A DNA stretch of 64,000 nucleotides from Terriglobia bacterium (lineage in GTDB: Bacteria; Acidobacteriota; Terriglobia; Terriglobales; Acidobacteriaceae), in assembly GCA_020072845.1 (NCBI GenBank), contig JAIQGF010000005.1:117028-181027 (forward strand). Direction: 5' to 3'. Both the position numbers and the translations under genes were made by a program. Numbering within the stretch: position 1 is the stretch's first letter; every line of letters begins with the position of its first letter. The notes under the pieces are model-generated. The model saw nothing but the letters and a program-made list of their open reading frames with translations, had not been told where the DNA came from and ran no database searches. Shown piece by piece: positions 49,456 to 56,993 of this stretch.

Positions 49456-50639
49456 GTAACTTACGCTAAGGGGATTTATCAATAGTTACAACGGGCAAGG
49501 CACTTCACACGTCAATGTGCCACGGAGCGGAGATACTAGAAGCAGTCCCACAAATGAATCAGCTCTTGCAACACAAGCGTAAGTTGTTGTAACTGCATGA
49601 CCGTGATGAACTGATGCTTGGTTGGAGCGCAAAGCACAGCATCGTCGATTCAACAACTTCGAGGACTTGTTGCTCAGTTCGGTTCATTTACGAGAGGCCT
49701 TCTAGTAGAGCCTAAAATTGACCTCCACATTGATTTGGACGGCGACCGACTGGCCATTGAGTTCTGCGGGCTGGAACAGCCAGGTGCGAACGGCCGCGAC
49801 TGCGGCGTCATCGAGGCCCATCCCAATGGCGCGGACAATGCGGATCATCTGCGTGCGACCGGTTTGATCGACGACCAGCCACAGGACGGTAGTGCCCTGA
49901 TACTTTGCTTGACGTGCAACCTCGGCGTACTGCGGATCTGGCGCGTGCAGCGCCTTGGGCGGTTTCACCCCGCCTTTGACGGCGAAATAAATGGTCAGCC
50001 CGTCGCAGACGATTTTTTGGACTCCGGAAGGTTCGGCCTGAAGAGGCGTGTCCGTCGAAATACCGGACGGGCAACCGTTCTTGAAGCTAAAAGGTCGAAG
50101 GCCGTCCGGACTCGCCGCGCGGACTACATTTCCGCTAAGCAGATCGCGCCAGTAGTCGGGCACGTCAGAGGCAATGCTCGTATCAGGCATGTAGAATACG
50201 CGATCCATAGCGCTTCGTAAGGTGGCCTCGTCAGGCGTGGCGGAGAGGGCTATGTCGATGCGCACGTCCTCATTCTCGCGGATGTACGACTTGTGATTCG
50301 TTTCATCGATTCGGACGGCGACGCGATTGCCACGCACTTCGAGCTGAGACTGGGTTAGCTTCAGGCGATTAATCGTGACGTATCCGAGCGTCCACGAGCC
50401 AGGGTGGCCGGGACCGACGAGCGCACCGGAGGCGTCGTATTTCAAGTGGGAGTCGGAATAAAACTTCTGCAGCGTTCGGGTTTGTGTCACGTAGGATTGC
50501 CGCAGCGAGTGCTCGATGCGAGAGAGGTCCTCGGCGCTAGCGAGGTTGGCGAGAAGGACAAGGAGAGAAAGAGTCCGCATGCGTCAGAAGAACCTTAACA
50601 TTGTCATAACTGTTGATAACAGTCCTTATCGTAAGTTAC
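49456..50639. repeat. Inverted repeats flanking the TonB-C gene
   Basis: GTAACTTACGCTAAGG at 49456 and, inverted, GTAACTTACGATAAGG ending at 50639 start two 39-base arms that also share TTATCAA and AGTTA. The pair encloses one gene and about 1.18 kb. No target duplication or transposase is visible, so this may be an element relic or a pair of regulatory dyads. Confidence 0.45.
49702..50580 (-). CDS. Periplasmic TonB C-terminal domain protein
   Basis: A 292-aa exported protein. The signal peptide is TLSLLVLLANLASAED. Residues 25-195 are an unrecognised alpha/beta region. The C-terminal 90 residues are a TonB-C domain: GVKPPKALHAPDPQYAEVARQAKYQGTTVLWLVVD and later VRTWLFQPAELNGQSVAVQINVEVNFRLY. 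It lacks the N-terminal membrane anchor and Pro-rich linker of true TonB, as do many acidobacterial paralogues. It is enclosed by inverted repeats. Confidence 0.82.
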   Translation of the reverse strand: MRTLSLLVLLANLASAEDLSRIEHSLRQSYVTQTRTLQKFYSDSHLKYDASGALVGPGHPGSWTLGYVTINRLKLTQSQLEVRGNRVAVRIDETNHKSYIRENEDVRIDIALSATPDEATLRSAMDRVFYMPDTSIASDVPDYWRDLLSGNVVRAASPDGLRPFSFKNGCPSGISTDTPLQAEPSGVQKIVCDGLTIYFAVKGGVKPPKALHAPDPQYAEVARQAKYQGTTVLWLVVDQTGRTQMIRIVRAIGMGLDDAAVAAVRTWLFQPAELNGQSVAVQINVEVNFRLY

Positions 50640-50722
50640 GCCCACATCGGGACTCCCGGCGGGTGATCTCTAGCCAACAGTCGCAGGCTAAGCACCACAG
50701 TAGCGCCTGACTTAGATTCCAT

Positions 50723-51511
50723 TTAAGTTCTCGGCGTGTAGTGCCGCGTCAGCCAGCGCGCCAGCCCGTCCAGTCCCGGGAACAGCACGCGCTCGGTGAT
50801 GTTGGCCTGATCGAGCTTGTCGCGCGCCTCCCACTTCAGGTCCACCGGAATAATGATCCGCCGCACCAGCTCGGTGTGTTCTTTCAGCAGCCACTCGTCA
50901 AAGCGCGCCACCGGGCTCGACATCATCGAGAAGATCGAAAACTGGTTCACGATGCGCTGGTCCAGCGAGGGCGGTTCCAGGAAGACCGCGAAGGGCTCTT
51001 TCGACTGCTTCTCCATTGCTGCCAGCGACGGCGCGCCCCGTTCCAGCATTTCCACCGTGAACGCGTTCGACCGCTCCTCCGCCAGCACCTCGCGCATCGG
51101 CTTCGGCAGCAGCTTGTGCACCGAGACGTAATCGACGCACCAGATGATCCCGTCGCAACCGTAGCGCTCCAGGTCCTCGGTGGCGAAGTGCAGCGCGACG
51201 TAGGGCGAGTAGCTCCAGTCCAGCAGGCGCGTGGGCACGCCGTGGTGCTGCGCCACCGCCAGCCAGTTCCACTGCGAATCTTCGCGCACCGTGTCGGTGT
51301 GCGCGTACTTCTTGAAATTCCGCAGGATGTGGAATTCCACTTCGCGGATGTTGCCGCCGAGCTTCATCAGCCCGGTGCGTAGATCGCCGGTGGCGTCGCC
51401 CATGCCGCGATACACCTGATTGGAGCGGTAGCGGAGAATCGCCGCGTTCCAGGTGTTCTCGAACAGTTCGCGGTTCAGCTCGGTCCAGTTGGTGACGCGT
51501 ACGTCTTGCAC
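50723..51511 (-). CDS. FRG-domain protein
   Basis: A 262-aa cytoplasmic protein of the FRG family, named for a conserved F/Y-R-G, here YRGMGDA near residue 35. The block WNWLAVAQHHGVPTRLLDWSYSPYVALHFATED is diagnostic. FRG proteins are found alone, in phages and in toxin-like or defence contexts, and their activity is not settled. The GTG at 51511 follows CGGAG by five bases; an in-frame extension upstream is encoded by palindrome A3 and is rejected. Confidence 0.8.
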   Translation of the reverse strand: MQDVRVTNWTELNRELFENTWNAAILRYRSNQVYRGMGDATGDLRTGLMKLGGNIREVEFHILRNFKKYAHTDTVREDSQWNWLAVAQHHGVPTRLLDWSYSPYVALHFATEDLERYGCDGIIWCVDYVSVHKLLPKPMREVLAEERSNAFTVEMLERGAPSLAAMEKQSKEPFAVFLEPPSLDQRIVNQFSIFSMMSSPVARFDEWLLKEHTELVRRIIIPVDLKWEARDKLDQANITERVLFPGLDGLARWLTRHYTPRT

Positions 51512-51552
51512 GATGACTCCGATGCACCCCGACGCGATTGTAGTCGGTTTGC

Positions 51553-51645
51553 ACCACCGAGACACCGAGGACACCGAGTAAGACGTCTCAAAACAGGAAC
51601 AGACATTCTCGGTGAATCTCGGTGAACTCGGTGACTCGGTGGTGA
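51553..51645. repeat. Echo palindrome A3, word ACACCGAG
   Basis: Left arm 51553-51578 and right arm 51604-51645 with the same word as A1, between the divergent FRG and hemL genes. A TATAGT -10 for hemL lies downstream at about 51709. Confidence 0.75.
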
Positions 51646-51744
51646 TCAGGAAAAGGACCTGCGCGTTTGTGATCAAGCGCACGCCCGTCTGTGTGCGGTC
51701 CGCTGGTATAGTGTGCGATTACATTCCGCGTACTCGAGGTCCCC

Positions 51745-53043
51745 ATGGCCCGCCGATTCGACAAATCGCGCGAACTCCGCCGTCGCGCCGAAGCCGTGAT
51801 TCCCGGCGGTGTGAATTCGCCGGTGCGCGCCTTTGGCGCCGTCGGCGGCGATCCGCCCTTCATTACCCGCGGCCAGGGCGCCCATATCTGGGACGCCGAC
51901 GGCAACGATTACATTGACTACGTCGGTTCCTGGGGCCCGCTGATCCTGGGCCACGCCGCGCCCGCCGTGGTCGAGGCCGTGATCGACGCCGCCCGCCGCG
52001 GCACCAGCTTCGGCGCTTCAACCCCTTCGGAAATTGATCTCGCCGAGGCCGTGCTCGATGCCTATCCCTCGATGGAGCACGTGCGCTTTGTCAGCTCGGG
52101 CACGGAAGCGACCATGTCGGCCATCCGCCTGGCCCGCGCCCATACCCACCGCAAATATATCGTCAAGTTCGAAGGCTGCTACCACGGACACAGTGACGCG
52201 CTGCTGGTGAAAGCCGGCTCCGGCGTGGCGACGCTCGGCATCCCCGGCTCGGCCGGTGTGCCCGAGGAGTTCGTCCAGTTCACCCTCGCGCTGCCTTACA
52301 ACGATCCTGACGCAGTCGAGGAGGCGTTCAAGAAGTACCCGGGGCAGATCGCGTGCGTCATCGTTGAGCCGGTGGTCGGCAACATGGGTTGTGTCCCGCC
52401 GCGGAAGGGTTACCTGGACGCGCTCCGCTACCTCACCTCCCGGGACAATGCGCTCCTCATCTTCGACGAGGTGATGACGGGATTCCGTGTCGCCTTCGGC
52501 GGCGCGCAGGAACTGTACGGCACGCGCCCGGACCTGACCACGCTCGGCAAGATCATCGGCGGGGGTTTGCCGGTCGGCGCCTACGGCGGCCCGGCCGACA
52601 TCATGGACATGATTGCGCCGCTCGGACCGGTGTATCAGGCGGGAACGCTCTCGGGAAATCCGCTGGCCATGGCGGCGGGCCTGGCGACCATCTGCCATCT
52701 GCGCGACCACCGCGAAATCTACGGCCGCATGGAACGCATGGCCGCCACTCTGGTCACGATGGTCACCGAAGCGGCCCTCGATGCCGGCCTGCAGGTCACG
52801 GCCAACCGCGTCGGCTCGATGTTCACCTGGTTCTTCACCCCGGAAACCGTCACTGACTGGCTGGGGGCGGCGACCTGCAATACCACCGCATTCGGGCGCT
52901 TCCACCACGGCATGCTGGACGCCGGCGTGTATCTGCCGCCATCCCAGTTCGAAGCAGCGTTCCTCGGCGCGGCCCACACCGATGAGGACATCCATCAGAC
53001 CATCGCCGCCGCGCGCGAAGCGCTCACCGGCGTGCACGTGTGA
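51745..53043 (+). CDS. hemL: Glutamate-1-semialdehyde 2,1-aminomutase
   Basis: PLP enzyme that forms 5-aminolevulinate in the C5 haem pathway. [19 protein letters not shown] is the N-terminal signature, [18 protein letters not shown] the phosphate-binding block, [12 protein letters not shown] carries the PLP aspartate, and [18 protein letters not shown] carries the Schiff-base Lys (near residue 267). Length 432 aa is standard. It is followed at once by a palindrome shared with a convergent small gene. Confidence 0.96.
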   Translation: MARRFDKSRELRRRAEAVIPGGVNSPVRAFGAVGGDPPFITRGQGAHIWDADGNDYIDYVGSWGPLILGHAAPAVVEAVIDAARRGTSFGASTPSEIDLAEAVLDAYPSMEHVRFVSSGTEATMSAIRLARAHTHRKYIVKFEGCYHGHSDALLVKAGSGVATLGIPGSAGVPEEFVQFTLALPYNDPDAVEEAFKKYPGQIACVIVEPVVGNMGCVPPRKGYLDALRYLTSRDNALLIFDEVMTGFRVAFGGAQELYGTRPDLTTLGKIIGGGLPVGAYGGPADIMDMIAPLGPVYQAGTLSGNPLAMAAGLATICHLRDHREIYGRMERMAATLVTMVTEAALDAGLQVTANRVGSMFTWFFTPETVTDWLGAATCNTTAFGRFHHGMLDAGVYLPPSQFEAAFLGAAHTDEDIHQTIAAAREALTGVHV

Positions 53044-53126
53044 CAGTCGCCAGTCGCCGGTCGCCAGCCTCCAGGCTTGCGTCATCAGGATGTTCCTGGC
53101 GCCTGCAGCCTGGCGACTGGCGCCTG
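53044..53126. repeat. Echo palindrome between convergent stops, word GTCGCCAGTCGCC
   Basis: Left arm 53044-53075 and right arm 53101-53126 (for example AGTCGCCAGTCGCC against GGCGACTGGCG). It exactly fills the space between the hemL TGA and the TAA of the microprotein, so it can end transcription from both sides. Confidence 0.7.
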
Positions 53127-53243
53127 TTATTGCAACACCACCTCCGCGATATAGAGCGCGATCACCAGCACCGTCCAGCCAAAGCCGACCGGGATCAGGT
53201 ATTCCTCTTCGAACCTGCGATACTTGCTGCTGTCGGAAGCCAT
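53127..53243 (-). CDS. 38-aa single-pass membrane microprotein
   Basis: ATG at 53243 opens a frame ending at TAA 53127. The protein starts MASDSSKYRRFEEEYLIP and ends with a single hydrophobic helix VGFGWTVLVIALYIAEVVLQ. The charged N-terminus then the helix suggest N-in topology. A GCAGGTAGGG purine-rich site precedes the ATG by two to ten bases. Its frame is free of rare features and it fits exactly against the palindrome at its 3' end. Too short to assign; possibly a small subunit of a membrane complex. Confidence 0.6.
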   Translation of the reverse strand: MASDSSKYRRFEEEYLIPVGFGWTVLVIALYIAEVVLQ

Positions 53244-53481
53244 GGCCCTACCTGCCGCGCGAAGCGGATGATATGTGGGAGTGAATCGGAGGGGCTGCGA
53301 GTCTCCGGATCAGCTCGCGATTCCAGCGGTCGGGCCGGGTTGAAGGCCCGCCGCGCGTATTCCCATTACGCACTTCCACCTTCGCACCGATTGGCGGAGG
53401 CGTATACGTTGCAGATCACATTTTCTTGTGATTGACCCCAAAATGGTAACTGCCGTCGAATCGGGCCGGAGAGCGGCGGCC

Positions 53482-54363
53482 TTATAGCTCCAGCTTCTTC
53501 ATCCATTCGCGCAACGGGCCGCCCAGGTCCTCGCGCTTGAGCGCAAACTCCACCGTCGCTTTCAGGAATCCCAGCTTGTCGCCGGTGTCGTGGCGCTTGC
53601 CCTCGAAGTTGAACGCGTAAATTTTTTCCCGCTTGAGCAATTGCCGCATTCCGTCGGTGAGTTGCAACTCGCCGCCCGCGCCCAGCGGCGTGCTCTCCAA
53701 CATCTCGAAGATGGTGGGCGTCAGGATGTAGCGCCCGATCACCGCCTGGTTGGACGGCGCTTCCTCAAGCCGCGGCTTTTCCACCAGGTTGCGGATGTCG
53801 AATAGTTTGCCCGCCCAGCGGCCGTCCACCGGCGTGGCGTCCACCACCCCGTAGGCGGAGATCGCCGCGCCCTCCACCGTCTGCGTGGCGATGACCGAGG
53901 ACTGCATCTCCTCGAACACTTCCACCATCTGCTTCAGGCACGGCACCTCGGCGTCAATCACGTCATCGGCGAGCAGCACGGCAAAGGGCTCGTTGCCCAC
54001 CAGCTCGCGCGCCATCAGCACCGCGTGGCCCAGACCCATGGCCTCCTTTTGGCGCACGTAGGCGATGTGGATCATGTCGGAAATGTGGCGCACCACCGCC
54101 AGCAGGTCGGTCTTGCCGCGCTCCTCCAGCATCTTTTCCAATTCGTAGCTGACGTCGAAGTGGTCCTCGATCGCGCTCTTGCCGCGCCCGGTCACGATGA
54201 TGATCTGGTCGCAGCCCGACGCCATCGCCTCCTCGACGCCGTACTGGATGATGGGCTTGTCCACCAGCGGAAGCATTTCCTTCGGCTGCGCCTTGGTGGC
54301 GGGAAGAAAGCGTGTTCCTAAACCGGCAGCCGGGAACACGGCCTTGCGGACTTTCATCTTCAT
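53482..54363 (-). CDS. galU: UTP-glucose-1-phosphate uridylyltransferase
   Basis: Makes UDP-glucose for cell-envelope and exopolysaccharide synthesis. FPAAGLGTRFLPATKAQPKEMLPLVDKPIIQYGVEEA is the nucleotide-binding signature; AVLLADDVI has the metal Asp, and LVEKPRLEEAPSNQAVIGRY is conserved. Length 293 aa is normal. Starts at ATG 54363 (or 54357). The gap 53244-53481 downstream contains no recognised gene. Confidence 0.95.
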   Translation of the reverse strand: MKMKVRKAVFPAAGLGTRFLPATKAQPKEMLPLVDKPIIQYGVEEAMASGCDQIIIVTGRGKSAIEDHFDVSYELEKMLEERGKTDLLAVVRHISDMIHIAYVRQKEAMGLGHAVLMARELVGNEPFAVLLADDVIDAEVPCLKQMVEVFEEMQSSVIATQTVEGAAISAYGVVDATPVDGRWAGKLFDIRNLVEKPRLEEAPSNQAVIGRYILTPTIFEMLESTPLGAGGELQLTDGMRQLLKREKIYAFNFEGKRHDTGDKLGFLKATVEFALKREDLGGPLREWMKKLEL

Positions 54364-54606
54364 GAGGACGCTCTGCGTTCCGAGAAAACTAGTTAAGCGA
54401 AATACGTTAGCACAACGAAGCGCGCCCGCAGCGTGACGCTTTAGCTACGCCGCCGAAACCGCCGCCAATTGCAATTCCGCAATCGACAGTTCGGCCTAGC
54501 GGGTTTTCCTCCGCCCTCCACAGCTAATCCACCGTCCGCCTTGCGGGTTACCATGAATTGCTCTTGCGCCCGTCTTCGCCTTGCCGCAATGTATCTGCGG
54601 TACCCC

Positions 54607-55380
54607 ATGGACACGCCCAGGCTGTGCCCGGTGTGCGACGACACCGGCTGGAAGACCATCGGCGCGGGCCGCGATCGCCGCGTCACCCGTTGCGACTGCC
54701 GCCGCCAGGAACGCAATCAGAAATTGCTCGCGCAGGCCCGCATCCCCCGGCGCTACGAACACTGCGAACTCTCCAACTTCGAAATCATGAACGGCCACTC
54801 GCAGCCGTCGCTCTCCTCGGCGCTGATGGCGGCGCAACGTTTCGTTGCCGGATACCCCGTCGAGAAGGCCGGCCTGTTGATCACCGGCACCATCGGCGTC
54901 GGCAAGACCCACCTCTCGGTCGGGATCCTGAAAGAGCTGGTCGTCGCCAAAGGCATTCCCTGCCTGTTCTACGACTACCGCGAGCTGCTCAAGGAAATCC
55001 AGAATTCCTACAACGCCACCGTCGCCGTCACCGAGATGCAGGTCCTGCGCCCCATCTTCGATACCGAGGTGCTCGTGCTCGACGAACTCGGCGCCGTCAA
55101 GCCCACCGAATGGGTGTGGGACACCGTCAGCCACATTCTCAACACCCGCTACAACCACGAGCGCACCACCATCATCACCACCAACTTCGAAGACCTTCCG
55201 CCCTCCAAGGGTGATCTCGACGATGGCGAGCGCGCCCGCACGTTTCGCGCCTCCCGCAAGGAAACCCTCGGCGACCGCATCGGCGAGCGCATGCGTTCCC
55301 GCCTCCACGAAATGTGCAAGGTGGTGAAAATGGAGGGCGAGGACTTCCGCACCAAGTACCGCAGCGCCAGCTTCCGCTAG
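54607..55380 (+). CDS. DnaC/IstB-like ATP-binding protein
   Basis: A 257-aa AAA+ ATPase of the DnaC/IstB group, probable helicase loader or primosome factor. The N-terminus has a possible zinc motif (CPVCDDTGWK then RCDCRR). Walker A is GTIGVGKTHLS near residue 107, Walker B VLVLDELGAV, and sensor I TTIITTNFEDLP. No istA transposase lies nearby, so a host role is more likely than an insertion sequence. The ATG at 54607 gives the family start; earlier in-frame codons exist. A palindrome follows eight bases after its stop. Confidence 0.85.
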   Translation: MDTPRLCPVCDDTGWKTIGAGRDRRVTRCDCRRQERNQKLLAQARIPRRYEHCELSNFEIMNGHSQPSLSSALMAAQRFVAGYPVEKAGLLITGTIGVGKTHLSVGILKELVVAKGIPCLFYDYRELLKEIQNSYNATVAVTEMQVLRPIFDTEVLVLDELGAVKPTEWVWDTVSHILNTRYNHERTTIITTNFEDLPPSKGDLDDGERARTFRASRKETLGDRIGERMRSRLHEMCKVVKMEGEDFRTKYRSASFR

Positions 55381-55387
55381 CGAATTG

Positions 55388-55466
55388 CACCACCGAGCCA
55401 CCGAGGGCACCGAGGAAACAAGTCATTTCTCGGTGAATCTCGGTGTCCTCGGTGTCTCGGTGGTGA
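55388..55466. repeat. Echo palindrome A4, word CACCGAG
   Basis: Left arm CACCACCGAGCCACCGAGGG (55388) and right arm CTCGGTGTCCTCGGTGTCTC (55439 onward) with a short spacer. It starts eight bases after the DnaC-like stop and ends nine bases before the -10 box of the next gene. Confidence 0.75.
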
Positions 55467-55474
55467 ATGAACGC

Positions 55475-55480
55475 TAGAAT
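55475..55480 (+). promoter_or_regulatory. -10 box of the UvrC-like gene, leaderless arrangement
   Basis: TAGAAT ends six bases before the GTG at 55487. There is no Shine-Dalgarno sequence. Confidence 0.4.
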
Positions 55481-55486
55481 GATCCC

Positions 55487-56764
55487 GTGCTTCCCGTGCA
55501 ACTCGAATTCCGCCCCGAGCGCGACGCCGACCTGTTCGCCGCCGTGCCCGCCGCGCCCGCGGTTTTCCTGCTGCGCGGCAGCGACCCGCAATCCGAGCCC
55601 TACGTCAGCAAGACCGCCAGCCTCCGCCGGCGTCTCATCCGCCTGCTCGGTCCCGCCGAAGCGCGCACCCGCAAGCTCAACCTGCGCGATCGCGTCACCT
55701 CAATCGAGTACGCGCCCACCGGCTCGGACTTCGAATCCGGATTCGTGCTCTACCAGACGCTGCGCGCGGTTTTCCCCAAGACCTACCAGGATCGCCTGCG
55801 CCTCCGGCCCGCGCCCCTGGCTCGCTTCCGCCTGGAAAACCGCTACCCGCGCGTCTCCATCACCACCCACCTCGGCAGCGCGAAGAGCGTCTATTACGGC
55901 CCGTTTCCCTCGCGCGTGGCGGCGGAGAAGTTTGCCAACGACGCGCTCGACTTCTTCAAGATCCGCCGCTGCGTCGAGGAGTTGAATCCCGACCCGGCGT
56001 TTCCCGGCTGCGTCTATTCGGAAATGAAGATGTGCCTCGCGCCCTGCTTCAAAGGCTGCACCGACGAGCAATACGCCGCCGAAGTCTCACGCGTCGAGAT
56101 TTTCTTCGACTCACGCGGCCAGTCGCTGGTCCGTGAAATTTCCGCTGCGCGCGACCAGGCTTCCGCCGGCCTGGAATTCGAAACCGCCGCCGCGATGCAC
56201 GCCCAACTGGAGAAACTCAGGCCGGTGGTCTCGCAGCTCCCGGAAATTGTGCGCCGCCTCGACCGCCTCGCCGGCCTGATGATTCAGCCCTCATCGCAAC
56301 CCGATTCCGTCACCTTCTTCCGCATTCAAGCGGGCTGTCTGTCAGCCCCGATCACGTTCAGCTTCAAGCAGGACGCGGCTCCCACGCCAATCGACAATCG
56401 ACAATCGGCAATCGGCAATGATGCAGGGGCGCCCAATCACCAATCGCAAACCGCAAATCGCAAACCCGCGAAGCCCCACTCCATGGAGTCCCGCGTTGCC
56501 GAAACCCTGGCCGCCGCTCCCACGTCGTCCTGCTCGCGCCAGGAAGCGATGGAGCACCTCGCCATCCTCAAGCGCTGGTACTACCGCTCCTCGAAACTCG
56601 GGGAAATTTTCTTTGCCGAAGAGAATGGAGAACTTCCGATGCGCCGCATCGTGCGCGGCATCTCGCGCGTCTTCCGCGGCGAAAAACCCGCCGCCGACCT
56701 GAGCGAAACCGCGCGCGATTACTGGGTCAACCGCGGCCGCGAAGCAGAGCTCGGCAAGGACTAA
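55487..56764 (+). CDS. UvrC-like N-terminal half protein (GIY-YIG/UVR)
   Basis: A 425-aa relative of excinuclease subunit C. The N-terminal GIY-YIG-like domain (AAPAVFLLRGSD...PYVSKTASLRRRLIRLL) lacks clear GIY/YIG residues. CVYSEMKMCLAPCFKGCTDEQY is the Cys-rich UvrC block, and a UVR motif (GLEFETAAAMHAQLEKL) follows. The RNase H-like and helix-hairpin-helix halves of UvrC are missing, so at most a Cho-like single incision is possible. Residues about 301-331 are encoded by a heptamer repeat array (56388-56465). The start is GTG. Confidence 0.8.
   Translation: MLPVQLEFRPERDADLFAAVPAAPAVFLLRGSDPQSEPYVSKTASLRRRLIRLLGPAEARTRKLNLRDRVTSIEYAPTGSDFESGFVLYQTLRAVFPKTYQDRLRLRPAPLARFRLENRYPRVSITTHLGSAKSVYYGPFPSRVAAEKFANDALDFFKIRRCVEELNPDPAFPGCVYSEMKMCLAPCFKGCTDEQYAAEVSRVEIFFDSRGQSLVREISAARDQASAGLEFETAAAMHAQLEKLRPVVSQLPEIVRRLDRLAGLMIQPSSQPDSVTFFRIQAGCLSAPITFSFKQDAAPTPIDNRQSAIGNDAGAPNHQSQTANRKPAKPHSMESRVAETLAAAPTSSCSRQEAMEHLAILKRWYYRSSKLGEIFFAEENGELPMRRIVRGISRVFRGEKPAADLSETARDYWVNRGREAELGKD
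56388..56465 (+). repeat. In-frame heptamer array inside the UvrC-like gene
   Basis: Words AATCGAC/AATCGGC repeat at 56388-56420, and a related run (CAATCACCAATCGCAAACCG) at 56434-56465. All copies are in direct orientation. It encodes a Gln/Asn/Ala-rich linker (DNRQSAIGND, then NHQSQTANRK). The same heptamer is intergenic at 58610-58634. Confidence 0.75.
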
Positions 56765-56993
56765 CCGCGGATCGCCGCGGATTCACACGGATCGGACAAA
56801 ATCCAATCGAGTGCCATCCTGAGCGAGGTGTAGGCCCCAACCTGTGTCATCCTGAGCGAGGGCGCACGCCCGAGTCGAAGGACCCCTGCGTTCGCGAGGA
56901 ATGAAACTGCCGCCAGAGATTCCTCAATCTGCACTCTTCACTCTTCAATCTGCGGTCTTTCCTATCCGCGTTTATCCGTGGCGATCCGTGGTT
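56763..56993. repeat. Wide echo palindrome, word CGGATCGCCGCGGAT
   Basis: Left arm from 56763, overlapping the UvrC-like stop, and right arm 56963-56993, overlapping the stop of the convergent gene. Between them are CATCCTGAGCGAGG-type repeats found widely between genes. The element is a bidirectional terminator candidate; 56765-56971 has no gene. Confidence 0.65.

Noticed and set aside
51512..51682. Longer N-terminus for the FRG protein
   Set aside because: The extension is encoded by palindrome A3 and lacks similarity to the family; the GTG at 51511 has a CGGAG site.
54607..55380. IstB of an IS21-type insertion sequence
   Set aside because: No istA-like transposase or terminal repeats lie nearby; the protein is better called DnaC-like.
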